NCBI GenBank assembly: GCA_910578095.1
Contig: CAJTOZ010000026.1
Span: 1-46,348 of the forward strand
Origin: an uncultured Muribaculaceae bacterium
GTDB taxonomy: Bacteria > Bacteroidota > Bacteroidia > Bacteroidales > Muribaculaceae
Direction of reading: 5' to 3'
DNA length: 46,348 nt
The notes beneath the pieces were generated by a model that was not told where the DNA came from, did no database searches, and saw nothing but the letters and a program-made list of their open reading frames with translations. A program made the translations under genes and the position numbers. Numbering within the stretch: position 1 is the first letter of the stretch; every line of letters starts with the position of its first letter. Positions 7,210-15,748 of the stretch are shown here, piece after piece.

Positions 7210-7217
7210 TATATTTG
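7210..7217 (+). promoter_or_regulatory. -7 box for secDF
   Basis: TATATTTG, 55 nt before the secDF ATG. No clear TTG at the right distance. The 197 nt between DUF1573 and secDF otherwise hold only a GGAAAAATTTCC palindrome (7110-7121) and no gene. Confidence 0.5.
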
Positions 7218-7272
7218 CGAGCCGAAAAATTGAAATATAAATTTTTAATAATATTCTAACTTAATCAATCAC

Positions 7273-10149
7273 ATGCAAAGCAAAGGAAAATTGGGCACCA
7301 TCGTTGCCGGTGTCATTGCCGTTTTCTTGGCCTTAGTGTGCTTGTTCTATCTTTCTTTCTCGCTGATTTCCAGCAAGCATGAAAGCAAAGCCGAACAGTA
7401 CGCTCTGGTAGAGTCCGGCGACAACGATGACGCTGCCTACAACCAGGCTTACAAACACTACATGGACTCGCTCGGCGAGCAGAAAGTTTATCTCGGATAC
7501 ACCCTCAACGATGTACGTAAGTGGGGCGTGGGCCTCGGCCTCGACCTCAAAGGCGGTATGAACGTGATTCTGCAGGTGGATATGCCCGACATGCTCCGCA
7601 GCATGAAGAGCGGCGACACCGATTCCGTGTTTGAATCGTCCATCGCAGCAGCTCTCTCCGCCGTCAATACCCATCAGACCGACGATTTCGTGGGTGCATT
7701 CGTAAGCGATTACCGCCAGCGTCGTCCCCAGGCCGATTTCTCGGTTGTGTTCCAGGGCCTCGTCAACGCCGGTGCGGCCGATGATGCCGTGCGCGACAAA
7801 CTCAAGGCCGAGGTGAAGGACCGTGTGGACAACTCCGCAACCAATGTGCTCCGCAACCGTATCGACCAGTTCGGCGTAGTGTCGCCCAATATCCAGGTGC
7901 TTCAGGGCAAGGACGGACAGATCCTGCTCGAGCTCCCCGGCGTTAAGGACCACGAACGTGTGCGCGACCTGCTCCAGCGTTCGGCCAACCTCGAGTTCTA
8001 CGAAACATACACCACTGACCAGATAGCCGGTGCCCTTGCCAACACCGCGGCCCGTCTGGCTGCCGACAGCGCCTACAACGCCGCTCCTCTTGCAGCTCTG
8101 CTGCAGAACCCCGGCTACGGTGCCACCGTCGGTTATGCTCCCGATGCCCGCGCTATGGCTGCCATTGACGAGCTTCTCGCCAGCAGCGTGGCAAAGAATC
8201 TTCTGCCCAGCGACCTCAAACTGCGCTGGAGCGTGAAGCCCGCCACCCGCGTTGATGCCAGCGGCAAGGAAGTGAACTTCGGTTACGCTCTCTATGCCCT
8301 GCGCGCCAACGGCGGCAAGCCCGCTCTCGACGGCAAGGCTGTCAGCGATGCCAGCAGCGACTACGATCCCCTGCGTGGCAACGAAGTGTCGATGCGCATG
8401 AACCCCGAAGGCGCCCGTGCATGGGCCCGCATCACCGCTGCCAACATCAACCGTCAGGTAGCCATCGTGCTCGACGACAAGGTGTACAGCGCTCCCAATG
8501 TCAACACTGCCATCGAAGGCGGCTCTTCCAGCATCACCGGCGATTTCTCTCTTGAAGAGGCAAAAGACCTTGCCAATGTGCTCAAGAGCGGTAAAATGGA
8601 TGCCAAGGTCCACATCATCAGCGATATGGTGATCGGCCCGTCGCTCGGTAAGCAGGCTATCGAAAAAGGATTCATTTCCTTCCTGGTGGCTCTCGTGCTG
8701 CTGATGATTTTCATGATGGTGTTCTATGGCGTGATACCCGGTCTGGTGGCCAATATCTGCCTGCTGTGCAACCTCTTCTTCACTCTCGGTATTCTGGCCT
8801 CCTTCCAGGCCGTGCTCACCATGAGCGGTATCGCCGGTATCGTGCTGTCGCTCGGTATGGCTGTCGATGCCAACGTGCTTATCTTCGAGCGTACCAAGGA
8901 AGAACTCCGCGCCGGCAAGAATCTCCGCACCGCTATCGCCGACGGCTATAGCAACGCTTTCTCCGCCATCTTCGACTCCAACCTCACCTCCATCATCACC
9001 GGTGTGATTCTGCTGCTCTTCGGCACAGGTCCTATCAAGGGCTTCGCCACCACGCTCATCATCGGTCTTGTGTGCTCGTTCTTCACCGCAGTGTTCCTCA
9101 GCCGCGTGTTCTTCTCGTGGTTCGGCAAACTCGGTGCCTTCCAGAACATGACATTCACCACGGGCATCTCCCGCAAGATGTTTGTCAACTCCCATGTCAA
9201 CTTCCTCGGCCAGCGCAAGCTTAGCTTCACCATTGCTGGCATTCTCGCCCTCATCGTTGTGGCTTCGCTCTTCGTGCGCGGCATGAACCAGGGTATCGAC
9301 TTCTCCGGTGGTCGCAACTATGTGGTGAAATTCGAGCAGCCCGTCAACACCGTTGAGCTGCAGAACGCTCTCGCCCAGGAATTCGACGGCGCATCCGTAA
9401 GCGTGATCACCATCGAAAGCTCCAATCAGGTGCGCGTTTCCACCAACTACAAGATCAACGACGAAAACGAGGATACTGAAAAGGAAATCACCGGCAAGCT
9501 CTTCAATGTGCTCAAGCCCTATCTCCGCGACGGCATGAGCGACGCCGAATTCTCCACCACCGACGCCAGCCAGGGTATCGTGAGCTCGCAGAAAGTGGGC
9601 CCGACTGTTGCCAACGACATGCGCACCGACGCCTATATCGCTGTCATCATCTCGCTCATCGCGATGTTCCTCTACATCCTGCTCCGTTTCCACAACGTGG
9701 CCTTCTCGCTCGGCGCTCTCGCCGCAGTGGCCTTCACGGCATTCACCATCATCGGCTTCTACTCGCTGCTCTACGGTGTGCTGCCTTTCGCCATGGAAGT
9801 GGATCAGACATTCATCGCCGCTATCCTTACCGTGATCGGTTATCAGATCAACGATACGGTGGTAGTGTTCGACCGTGTGCGTGAGAATGTGGGTCTCTAT
9901 CCCAAGCAGGATTTCTTCACCACAATCAACGCCTCGATCAACTCCACCCTCGGTCGTACCATCATGACCTCGGGCTCCACGCTCCTCGTGCTGCTGTGCA
10001 TCTTCATCCTCGGCGGTGAAGCCATCCGCAGCTTCACATTCGCGATGCTCCTCGGTGTGATCGTCGGTACGCTCGCCACCATCTATGTTGCGGCTCCCGT
10101 GGCCTATATCGCCGATGCGCGCCGCAATAAGTCGGTAGCCAAGAAATAA
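7273..10149 (+). CDS. secDF: Protein translocase SecDF, fused SecD and SecF
   Basis: 958 aa, the usual length for the Bacteroidetes fusion. SecDF is an inner-membrane, proton-driven partner of SecYEG that pulls proteins out on the periplasmic side. Seen: TM1 at residues 8-30, the SecD head with GLGLDLKGGMNVIL near residue 90 and NVLRNRIDQFGV, the EVSMRMNPEGARAW and VAIVLDDKVYSAP region, a run of TM helices including SGIAGIVLSLGMAVDANVLI, then a second half from about residue 640 with SecF features (GMNQGIDFSGG, TVIGYQINDTVVVFDRVREN). Codon use is strongly GC3-rich and regular, as in a highly expressed gene, which creates a long spurious antisense frame. The gene appears complete and single-copy. 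Confidence 0.97.
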   Translation: MQSKGKLGTIVAGVIAVFLALVCLFYLSFSLISSKHESKAEQYALVESGDNDDAAYNQAYKHYMDSLGEQKVYLGYTLNDVRKWGVGLGLDLKGGMNVILQVDMPDMLRSMKSGDTDSVFESSIAAALSAVNTHQTDDFVGAFVSDYRQRRPQADFSVVFQGLVNAGAADDAVRDKLKAEVKDRVDNSATNVLRNRIDQFGVVSPNIQVLQGKDGQILLELPGVKDHERVRDLLQRSANLEFYETYTTDQIAGALANTAARLAADSAYNAAPLAALLQNPGYGATVGYAPDARAMAAIDELLASSVAKNLLPSDLKLRWSVKPATRVDASGKEVNFGYALYALRANGGKPALDGKAVSDASSDYDPLRGNEVSMRMNPEGARAWARITAANINRQVAIVLDDKVYSAPNVNTAIEGGSSSITGDFSLEEAKDLANVLKSGKMDAKVHIISDMVIGPSLGKQAIEKGFISFLVALVLLMIFMMVFYGVIPGLVANICLLCNLFFTLGILASFQAVLTMSGIAGIVLSLGMAVDANVLIFERTKEELRAGKNLRTAIADGYSNAFSAIFDSNLTSIITGVILLLFGTGPIKGFATTLIIGLVCSFFTAVFLSRVFFSWFGKLGAFQNMTFTTGISRKMFVNSHVNFLGQRKLSFTIAGILALIVVASLFVRGMNQGIDFSGGRNYVVKFEQPVNTVELQNALAQEFDGASVSVITIESSNQVRVSTNYKINDENEDTEKEITGKLFNVLKPYLRDGMSDAEFSTTDASQGIVSSQKVGPTVANDMRTDAYIAVIISLIAMFLYILLRFHNVAFSLGALAAVAFTAFTIIGFYSLLYGVLPFAMEVDQTFIAAILTVIGYQINDTVVVFDRVRENVGLYPKQDFFTTINASINSTLGRTIMTSGSTLLVLLCIFILGGEAIRSFTFAMLLGVIVGTLATIYVAAPVAYIADARRNKSVAKK

Positions 10150-10176
10150 TCCTTTACAGGATATCCACTCATAAAC

Positions 10177-10210
10177 GACCGGCCGCAGTTGTCATTGACT
10201 GCGGCCGGTC
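10177..10210 (+). terminator. Hairpin after secDF
   Basis: Perfect 13-bp inverted repeat GACCGGCCGCAGT (10177-10189) / complement (10198-10210), 8-nt loop, no T-run. Confidence 0.65.
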
Positions 10211-10265
10211 TGCGTATATCCCCCTCGCGGAAATATGTTATTGGGCATATTAGGCCATTTATTGC

Positions 10266-10297
10266 AGCGGCAGCTAACCATAGCTGCGCTTTTTTTG
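10266..10297 (+). terminator. Second terminator before the lipoprotein gene
   Basis: Stem AGC-g-GCAGCTA (10266-10276) / TAGCTGC-GCT (10281-10290) with a 4-nt loop and one bulge, followed by seven T. This is the better intrinsic terminator of the two in this gap. A TAATTTTG -7 box for the next gene follows at 10299-10306. Confidence 0.75.
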
Positions 10298-10329
10298 TTA
10301 ATTTTGCAGTAGAAATAAACTGTTTACCT

Positions 10330-11139
10330 ATGTTTAAGCATCAACATTTGTTTAGCCTGATGGCGGCCGGAGTGCTGTCGGTGGCTGTGGCCGCATGCGG
10401 TGGCGGCACCAAGAAGGAGGCGGAAGCCCTGCAGCGGCAGGCCCAGCGTGTTAACACCGAACTCGCGCAGGAAGCGGAGGCGTCGCCGGAGCTCTTCTCG
10501 AGCGCGAGCGCGCAGTATGCCGACAGCGCTTTCTCGATCAATCTGGTGTTTGCCGATTCGCTGATACAGGTGCCGGAATACTCCCAGGCGTTGGTGGAAT
10601 ATTTCCTCGCCGACGAAATCAAGGCCCACGCCGGCAAGGATCTCGACGAGGTGGTCAACTCTCTCGCTGCCGTCAAGGAACCCATGCGCATCACGCTGAC
10701 CGACGTGTATGGCAACAGCCGCAGCTACGAGCTGCCGGCGGCCACGCTCCGCACGCTTTACAAAACAAGCCGTTCGCAGCTGCGTTTGCCGGAGGTGCGC
10801 TCGGAAGTGCTGGCCATCCTGGCCGGCCGTTCGGTGCGCTTCGCCGTGGGCGGAGGTGTGCAGAAAGCCGACTTTGCCCTCTCTTCGAGCTTTGCCACCT
10901 ACACTATTGTCTACGACAACGCCAAGGCCTATTCCGGCCTTAATGTGGGCAATGTCAAGGCCCGTTATCTGAAGCTCCTGCGGCCCATGTACAGGGCCTA
11001 CGGTCCGCTGGCCGACGGCATAGTGAAGATGAACGAGAGCCTCGGCATCGACGGCTACCGTTTCGTGCTCACCACGCCTTCCGGCGATTCGGAGCTCAAA
11101 GCCACTCTCCCCTGGAGAGAAATTCTTGCTGAATTATAA
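10330..11139 (+). CDS. Lipoprotein of unknown function
   Basis: 269 aa. ATG 10330 is preferred over upstream in-frame starts because it gives a lipoprotein signal (MFKHQHLFSLMAAGVLSVAV then AAC, lipid-anchored Cys 23) and follows a TAATTTTG box. After the anchor comes a charged helix (KKEAEALQRQAQRVNTELA), then a mixed alpha/beta region with a repeated theme of short strands and helices: RITLTDVYGNSRSYELP, VRFAVGGGVQKADFAL and YRFVLTTPSGDSELKATLPW. I do not recognise a family. It sits 11 nt before pepT and may be cotranscribed with pepT-miaA. Confidence 0.8.
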   Translation: MFKHQHLFSLMAAGVLSVAVAACGGGTKKEAEALQRQAQRVNTELAQEAEASPELFSSASAQYADSAFSINLVFADSLIQVPEYSQALVEYFLADEIKAHAGKDLDEVVNSLAAVKEPMRITLTDVYGNSRSYELPAATLRTLYKTSRSQLRLPEVRSEVLAILAGRSVRFAVGGGVQKADFALSSSFATYTIVYDNAKAYSGLNVGNVKARYLKLLRPMYRAYGPLADGIVKMNESLGIDGYRFVLTTPSGDSELKATLPWREILAEL

Positions 11140-11150
11140 CAATTCCATAT

Positions 11151-12389
11151 ATGCAGAAAATGAATCTTGTAGACAGATTCCTCGACTATGTGAAGTTCGA
11201 CACGCAAAGCGACGAACTTACCAATCTCACGCCCTCGACTCCCGGCCAGATGATATTCGCCAAGCATTTGCGCGACAAGCTCGAGGAGATGGGACTCAGC
11301 GACATCACTCTCGACGACAACGGCTACCTGATGGCCTCGCTCCCCGGGAATATCACCGACAGGGAAGTGCCCGTGGTGGGATTCATAGCCCATCTCGACA
11401 CCTCCCCCGACATGAGCGGCCGCCATGTGAAGCCGCGTATCGTACGCGACTATGCCGGTGGAGCTATCACTCTCAACGAGGAGCTCGGGATTGTGCTGTC
11501 GCCCGATGAGTTCCCCGAGATGCTCAACTACAAGGGCGACGATCTCATTGTGACCGACGGTACGACGCTGCTCGGTGCCGACGACAAGGCCGGTATCGCC
11601 GAAATCATCAGCGCGGTGGAATACCTCCAGCAGCATCCCGAGATAAAGCATGGCACAGTGCGCATAGCTTTCAATCCCGATGAGGAAATAGGGCAGGGTG
11701 CCCACAAATTCGATGTGGAGCGCTTCGGTGCCGACTGGGCCTATACCATGGACGGCGGCGAGATCGGCGAACTTGAGTACGAGAATTTCAATGCTGCCGT
11801 AGCCCGTGTCACCTTCCGTGGCCGCAACGTGCATCCCGGCTATGCCAAGCACAAGATGATCAACTCCATGCGCATTGCCAATCAGTTTGTCATCATGCTT
11901 CCGCGCTGGGAAACGCCCGAACACACCGAGGATTACGAGGGTTTCTACCATCTCGTGTCCATGCAGGGCACAGTGGAGGAAACCGTGCTGACCTACATAA
12001 TACGCGACCACGACCGCGACCGCTTCGAGCGCCGCAAGAAAGAGCTCGAGCATCTCAGCCGCAAGATCAACCACGAATTTCCCGGCTGCTGCAGCATCGA
12101 GATCAAGGACCAGTACTACAACATGCGCGAGAAGGTGGAGCCGCAGATGCACATTGTGGATATCGCCGAAGAAGCCATGCGCCGTGCCGGCGTAAAACCC
12201 AAAGTGCAGCCCATCCGCGGCGGCACCGACGGCGCGCAGCTCTCGTTCAAGGGTCTGCCATGTCCCAACATCTTCGCCGGAGGCCTTAATTTCCACGGCC
12301 GCTACGAATTTGTGCCCGTGCAGTCCATGCAGAAGGCCATGGACGTCATTGTTGAAATCGCCCGCATCGTGGGCGAGCGCCACGGCTGA
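11151..12389 (+). CDS. pepT: Peptidase T (tripeptidase)
   Basis: 412 aa, normal for PepT, a cytoplasmic M20B di-zinc aminotripeptidase. Seen in order: FIAHLDTSPDMSG with the first metal His and catalytic Asp (residues about 78-90), LLGADDKAG with the bridging Asp, NPDEEIGQGAHKFD with the catalytic Glu pair, MDGGEIGELEYENFNAA, the FRGRNVHPGYA dimerisation-domain entry, and PIRGGTDGAQLSFKGLPCPN with the late metal-binding part before GGLNFHGRYE. Start 11151 is used; ATG 11160 (MNLVDRFL) matches most homologues equally well. The TGA overlaps the miaA ATG (TGATG), so the two are coupled. Confidence 0.95.
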   Translation: MQKMNLVDRFLDYVKFDTQSDELTNLTPSTPGQMIFAKHLRDKLEEMGLSDITLDDNGYLMASLPGNITDREVPVVGFIAHLDTSPDMSGRHVKPRIVRDYAGGAITLNEELGIVLSPDEFPEMLNYKGDDLIVTDGTTLLGADDKAGIAEIISAVEYLQQHPEIKHGTVRIAFNPDEEIGQGAHKFDVERFGADWAYTMDGGEIGELEYENFNAAVARVTFRGRNVHPGYAKHKMINSMRIANQFVIMLPRWETPEHTEDYEGFYHLVSMQGTVEETVLTYIIRDHDRDRFERRKKELEHLSRKINHEFPGCCSIEIKDQYYNMREKVEPQMHIVDIAEEAMRRAGVKPKVQPIRGGTDGAQLSFKGLPCPNIFAGGLNFHGRYEFVPVQSMQKAMDVIVEIARIVGERHG

Positions 12390-13297
12390 TGTCCCATCGC
12401 CCGCTGCTTGTAGTGGTCACGGGACCGACGGCCTCGGGCAAGACCGCTCTCGCGCTCGATCTGGCCGAGGCGCTGGACTGCGAGATAGTGTCGGCCGATT
12501 CGCGTCAGGTGTTCCGCGATATTCCCATCGGCACCGCCGCGCCCACTTCGGTGGAGCGCGCGCGGGTGCCTCATCATCTGGTGGGCTTTCTCCCGCTCGA
12601 TGCCGCCTACAGTGCCGCCGCCTATGAGGCCGATGCCCTCGCGGTGCTTGGCTCACTGTTTGCCCGTAGGCCGGTAGCGGTGGTGTGCGGCGGCTCCATG
12701 ATGTATGTCGACGCGCTCGTGCGCGGTATCGACGATATGCCTTCCATCTCCGACGATGTGCGCCGCAAGGTGCTCGACTTTTATGCGTCGCAGGGCGCCG
12801 AGGCACTTCTCGCGTGGCTCGAGATCATTGATCCCGAGATGTATCGCATCGTCGACCGGCGGAATATGAAGCGGGTGATACATGCCGTTGAAATCACTCT
12901 GCAGGCCGGGGTGCCGGCATCGTCGCTGCGCACAGGACAAGCCAAGGAAAGGCCTTTCGATGTGCTGAAATTGTGTATAGACATGCCTCGGGAACAGCTT
13001 TTCGCGCGCATAAATGCGCGTGTCGACACTATGATGGACGCCGGTTTTCTTGAAGAAGCGCGGTCGGTATATCCCATGCGGAACCTTAATTCGCTGAACA
13101 CTGTGGGCTACAAGGAACTATTCGCATTCTTCGACGGCGCGATGGACCTACCCACAGCCGTCGCGCGTATAGCCAAAAATACGCGGGTATATGCGAAGAA
13201 GCAGCTCACATGGCTCGCGCGCGATGCGCAGCTGCATCGCTTGCAGCCCGATGCGGCTCTTGAGCAGGCACTCGCACTGATAACTCCAAAACTGTAA
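12389..13297 (+). CDS. miaA: tRNA dimethylallyltransferase
   Basis: 302 aa. MiaA adds a dimethylallyl group to A37 of tRNAs reading UNN codons. Seen: P-loop GPTASGKT at residues 12-19, SADSRQVFRDIPIGTAAPT (the substrate-phosphate region), VVCGGSMMYVDALVRGIDD, VDRRNMKRVIHAVEI and LNTVGYKELFAFFDG near the C-terminus, ending in the KKQLTWLARD helix. Length and order fit the family. Start overlaps the pepT stop; the next gene begins 2 nt after its stop, so pepT-miaA-DUF2007 form a tight operon. Confidence 0.96.
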   Translation: MSHRPLLVVVTGPTASGKTALALDLAEALDCEIVSADSRQVFRDIPIGTAAPTSVERARVPHHLVGFLPLDAAYSAAAYEADALAVLGSLFARRPVAVVCGGSMMYVDALVRGIDDMPSISDDVRRKVLDFYASQGAEALLAWLEIIDPEMYRIVDRRNMKRVIHAVEITLQAGVPASSLRTGQAKERPFDVLKLCIDMPREQLFARINARVDTMMDAGFLEEARSVYPMRNLNSLNTVGYKELFAFFDGAMDLPTAVARIAKNTRVYAKKQLTWLARDAQLHRLQPDAALEQALALITPKL

Positions 13298-13299
13298 TT

Positions 13300-13524
13300 A
13301 TGAAAGACTCTCCCGACGATCTTGTGCTGTGCGCACGTTTTTCCGATGCGCCCACGGCTGCGCTGGCCGTATCATTGCTCAGCGATGAGGAAATCCCCGC
13401 CGTGGCCGACAACGCCATGATAACGACCCTTTTGCCGTTTGTCGGCAGCGTGCGTGTGATGGTGAGACGCGCCGATCTGGACCGCGCCACAGCCATACTC
13501 AGGCATGGAAAGTTGCTTGAATAA
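13300..13524 (+). CDS. DUF2007 small protein
   Basis: 74 aa. A ferredoxin-like alpha/beta fold is suggested by the pattern: strand LVLCARFS, helix APTAALAVSLLSDEEIP, strand AVADN, strand SVRVMVRRADLDRATAILR. The VRVMVRRADLDRA ending is the typical DUF2007 signature (often called putative signal-transducing protein, PII-like). No function is established. It directly follows miaA and ends the operon; a small GAGCCG-cac-CGGCTC hairpin without T-run (13541-13555) follows. Confidence 0.75.
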   Translation: MKDSPDDLVLCARFSDAPTAALAVSLLSDEEIPAVADNAMITTLLPFVGSVRVMVRRADLDRATAILRHGKLLE

Positions 13525-13633
13525 CGGGCTGTCCAATATGGAGCCGCACCGGCTCTAACGCGTATCTGTCGAACCATTTCGGCTGCGGCGGTGTTTGTAT
13601 ATCGAAATTTATTACAAACCATAAAGTCGCATT

Positions 13634-15667
13634 ATGCAGCCACTATTCAAGATTGCGGGCATCTCCGCAACCATGCTTGCAGCTCTATCGGCAGGCGCCC
13701 ATGAAGTAGAACAGACCAAGGACTCCCTCGGACGCGTGCAGCTCCATGAGGTCACGGTGGGCGCGCGTCTGCGCCATCTCAACGAAGCCGTGCATCTGGA
13801 TCTCAAAACCACACCCGTGCAATCGTCGCAGCAGGTGCTGCGCCTTGTGCCGGGCCTGTTCATAGCCCAGCATGCGGGTGGAGGCAAGGCCGAGCAGATG
13901 TTTCTGCGAGGCTTCGATCTCGACCACGGCACAGACATCAATATAGCCGTGGACGGAATGCCCGTAAACATGCTTTCCCACGCCCATGGCCAGGGCTATG
14001 CCGACCTTCATTTTCTGATGCCGGAGCTTATCGACATGGTGGACTTCGACAAAGGCCCCTATGATGTGGCCCGCGGCGATCTTGCTACGGCAGGCTATGT
14101 GGAATTCCGCACAAAGGACCGTGTGCCCACGGAAGCCGGCATAGAGATAGGCATGCACAACTACCAGCGCTACCGCGCATCGGCCTCGTTTCTCGACAGC
14201 GACACGGAGGCATTCTATGCGGCCGCTTCATTTCTCTCCGATGACGGATTCTTCGATGCCGGGCAGAACTTCAAGCGCTTCAACGCCATGACCAAGTACA
14301 CGCGCTGGACCGCCAATTCCAAGTTCAGCATCATAGCCTCGCACTTCAACAGCACCTGGAATGCCTCGGGGCAGATTCCCGAAAGGGCTGTCGACAGCGG
14401 CCTCATCGGGTGGTTCGGCTCGCTGGATCCGAGCGAGGGTGGCAGCACATCGCGCACGAGCCTTCAGGCCCAGCACCATCTGCATCTCGACAACGGCGCT
14501 TCGTTCAACACGTCCATCTGGGCTTCGTACTATACCTTCAATCTTTTTTCAAATTTCACGTTCTATCTTAACGACCCTGTCAACGGCGACGAAATACACC
14601 AGCATGAGCGGCGTCTGCTGTCGGGCGCCCAGTCGGCCTATACGCTGCCTTTCCATGTGGGCTCCAACTCCTGGAAACTGACGTCCGGTGCCGGATTCCG
14701 CTACGACGCCGTGCGCGATCTCGGCCTGTACCATGCCGTGAAGCGCCACGACATAGGCACCTATTCTTTCGGCGATGTGGATCAGAGCTCGCTGTATGCC
14801 TACGCCGGGCTGGAGATGAATATCGGCAAGAAACTGGTGGTGTATCCGGGCGTGCGTGTCGACTGGTTCAAGATGGGCTACCGCGACCGTATGAAAGAGA
14901 GCGAAGGCACATTCGACAGCCGCAGCACATCGCAGGCCAAGGTGTCGCCGAAACTCAGCGTGGTGTATTCCCCTACGGAGAGGCTTGAGCTTCTCGCCAA
15001 GTTTGGCCGCGGCTTCCATAGCAACGATGCGCGGGTGGTCGTGGTGGAGGATGGCAAGGAGACGCTGCCCGGAGTGACGGCTGTGGATCTCGGCCTCAAA
15101 TACAAGCCCTTGCCCGGGATGCTCGTCAATCTCACGGGGTGGTACATGCACAGCTCGCAGGAGTTTGTCTATGTGGGCGACGAGGCCATCGTGGAACCCT
15201 CCGGGCGCTCGCGCCGCTTCGGCATCGATGTGGGGTTGCGCTACAATTTTCTCCGCGATTTCTATTTCCGTACAGACTACACCTGGTGTCACGCGCGCAG
15301 TATCGACGAGCCCAAGGGCGAGGACTACATCCCGCTGGCACCTGTGCACACACTCACGGCCGGCCTGACATGGAAAAAGAATGGATTCAATGCCGGAGTG
15401 AATTGCCGCTGGCTCTCCGACCGCCCGGCCAATGAGGACTACTCCCTCACGGCGCAAGGATATTTCATCGTCGACCTGAACGCATCCTATACCTACCGCC
15501 GCGTGACCTTCGGGGCAGCCATCGACAATCTCTTCGACCGTAAATGGCGGGAGGCCCAGTTTGCCACCGAGACCATGATACCCGGCGACACGGAACCGGT
15601 GACGGATATATGCTTCACCCCCGGCACTCCCTTCTCGCTGCGCGGGTTTGTGAGCTTCCGTTTCTGA
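13634..15667 (+). CDS. TonB-dependent outer-membrane receptor
   Basis: 677 aa with a signal peptide ending near SAGA|H. No carboxypeptidase-like N-terminal domain as in SusC. Plug domain at residues about 35-160: HEVTVGARLRHLN (TonB box region), QQVLRLVPGLFIAQHAGGGK, FLRGFDLDHGTDINIAVDGM, HAHGQGYADLHF and ATAGYVEFRT. The remainder is a 22-strand barrel with alternating aromatic strands, ending in GFVSFRF with the C-terminal Phe required for barrel insertion. The plug resembles a group of Bacteroidetes receptors that occur without SusD; the ligand is not known (siderophore, metal complex or cofactor are possible). No partner gene lies beside it and I see no obvious Fur-type site. Confidence 0.9.
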   Translation: MQPLFKIAGISATMLAALSAGAHEVEQTKDSLGRVQLHEVTVGARLRHLNEAVHLDLKTTPVQSSQQVLRLVPGLFIAQHAGGGKAEQMFLRGFDLDHGTDINIAVDGMPVNMLSHAHGQGYADLHFLMPELIDMVDFDKGPYDVARGDLATAGYVEFRTKDRVPTEAGIEIGMHNYQRYRASASFLDSDTEAFYAAASFLSDDGFFDAGQNFKRFNAMTKYTRWTANSKFSIIASHFNSTWNASGQIPERAVDSGLIGWFGSLDPSEGGSTSRTSLQAQHHLHLDNGASFNTSIWASYYTFNLFSNFTFYLNDPVNGDEIHQHERRLLSGAQSAYTLPFHVGSNSWKLTSGAGFRYDAVRDLGLYHAVKRHDIGTYSFGDVDQSSLYAYAGLEMNIGKKLVVYPGVRVDWFKMGYRDRMKESEGTFDSRSTSQAKVSPKLSVVYSPTERLELLAKFGRGFHSNDARVVVVEDGKETLPGVTAVDLGLKYKPLPGMLVNLTGWYMHSSQEFVYVGDEAIVEPSGRSRRFGIDVGLRYNFLRDFYFRTDYTWCHARSIDEPKGEDYIPLAPVHTLTAGLTWKKNGFNAGVNCRWLSDRPANEDYSLTAQGYFIVDLNASYTYRRVTFGAAIDNLFDRKWREAQFATETMIPGDTEPVTDICFTPGTPFSLRGFVSFRF

Positions 15668-15680
15668 TTGAAAAACAGCA

Positions 15681-15727
15681 CAGTCCCGCCCTGCACGAGA
15701 AATGCGTGCGGGGCGGGACTGCGTTTT
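15681..15727. terminator. Bidirectional terminator between TonB receptor and MFS gene
   Basis: 17-bp stem (15681-15697 / 15705-15721) with one wobble pair and a 7-nt loop, T-run 15723-15727 on plus, and A-run at 15671-15675 giving a T-run on minus. Serves the convergent genes. Confidence 0.9.
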
Positions 15728-15748
15728 TCGGACAGCCGTGTGCGGTTG

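Noticed and set aside
7333..9693. Long open frame on the minus strand opposite secDF
   Set aside because: It mirrors secDF codon bias (GC-rich third positions); the product is a His/Glu/Val-rich string with no domain, whereas the plus strand is plainly SecDF.
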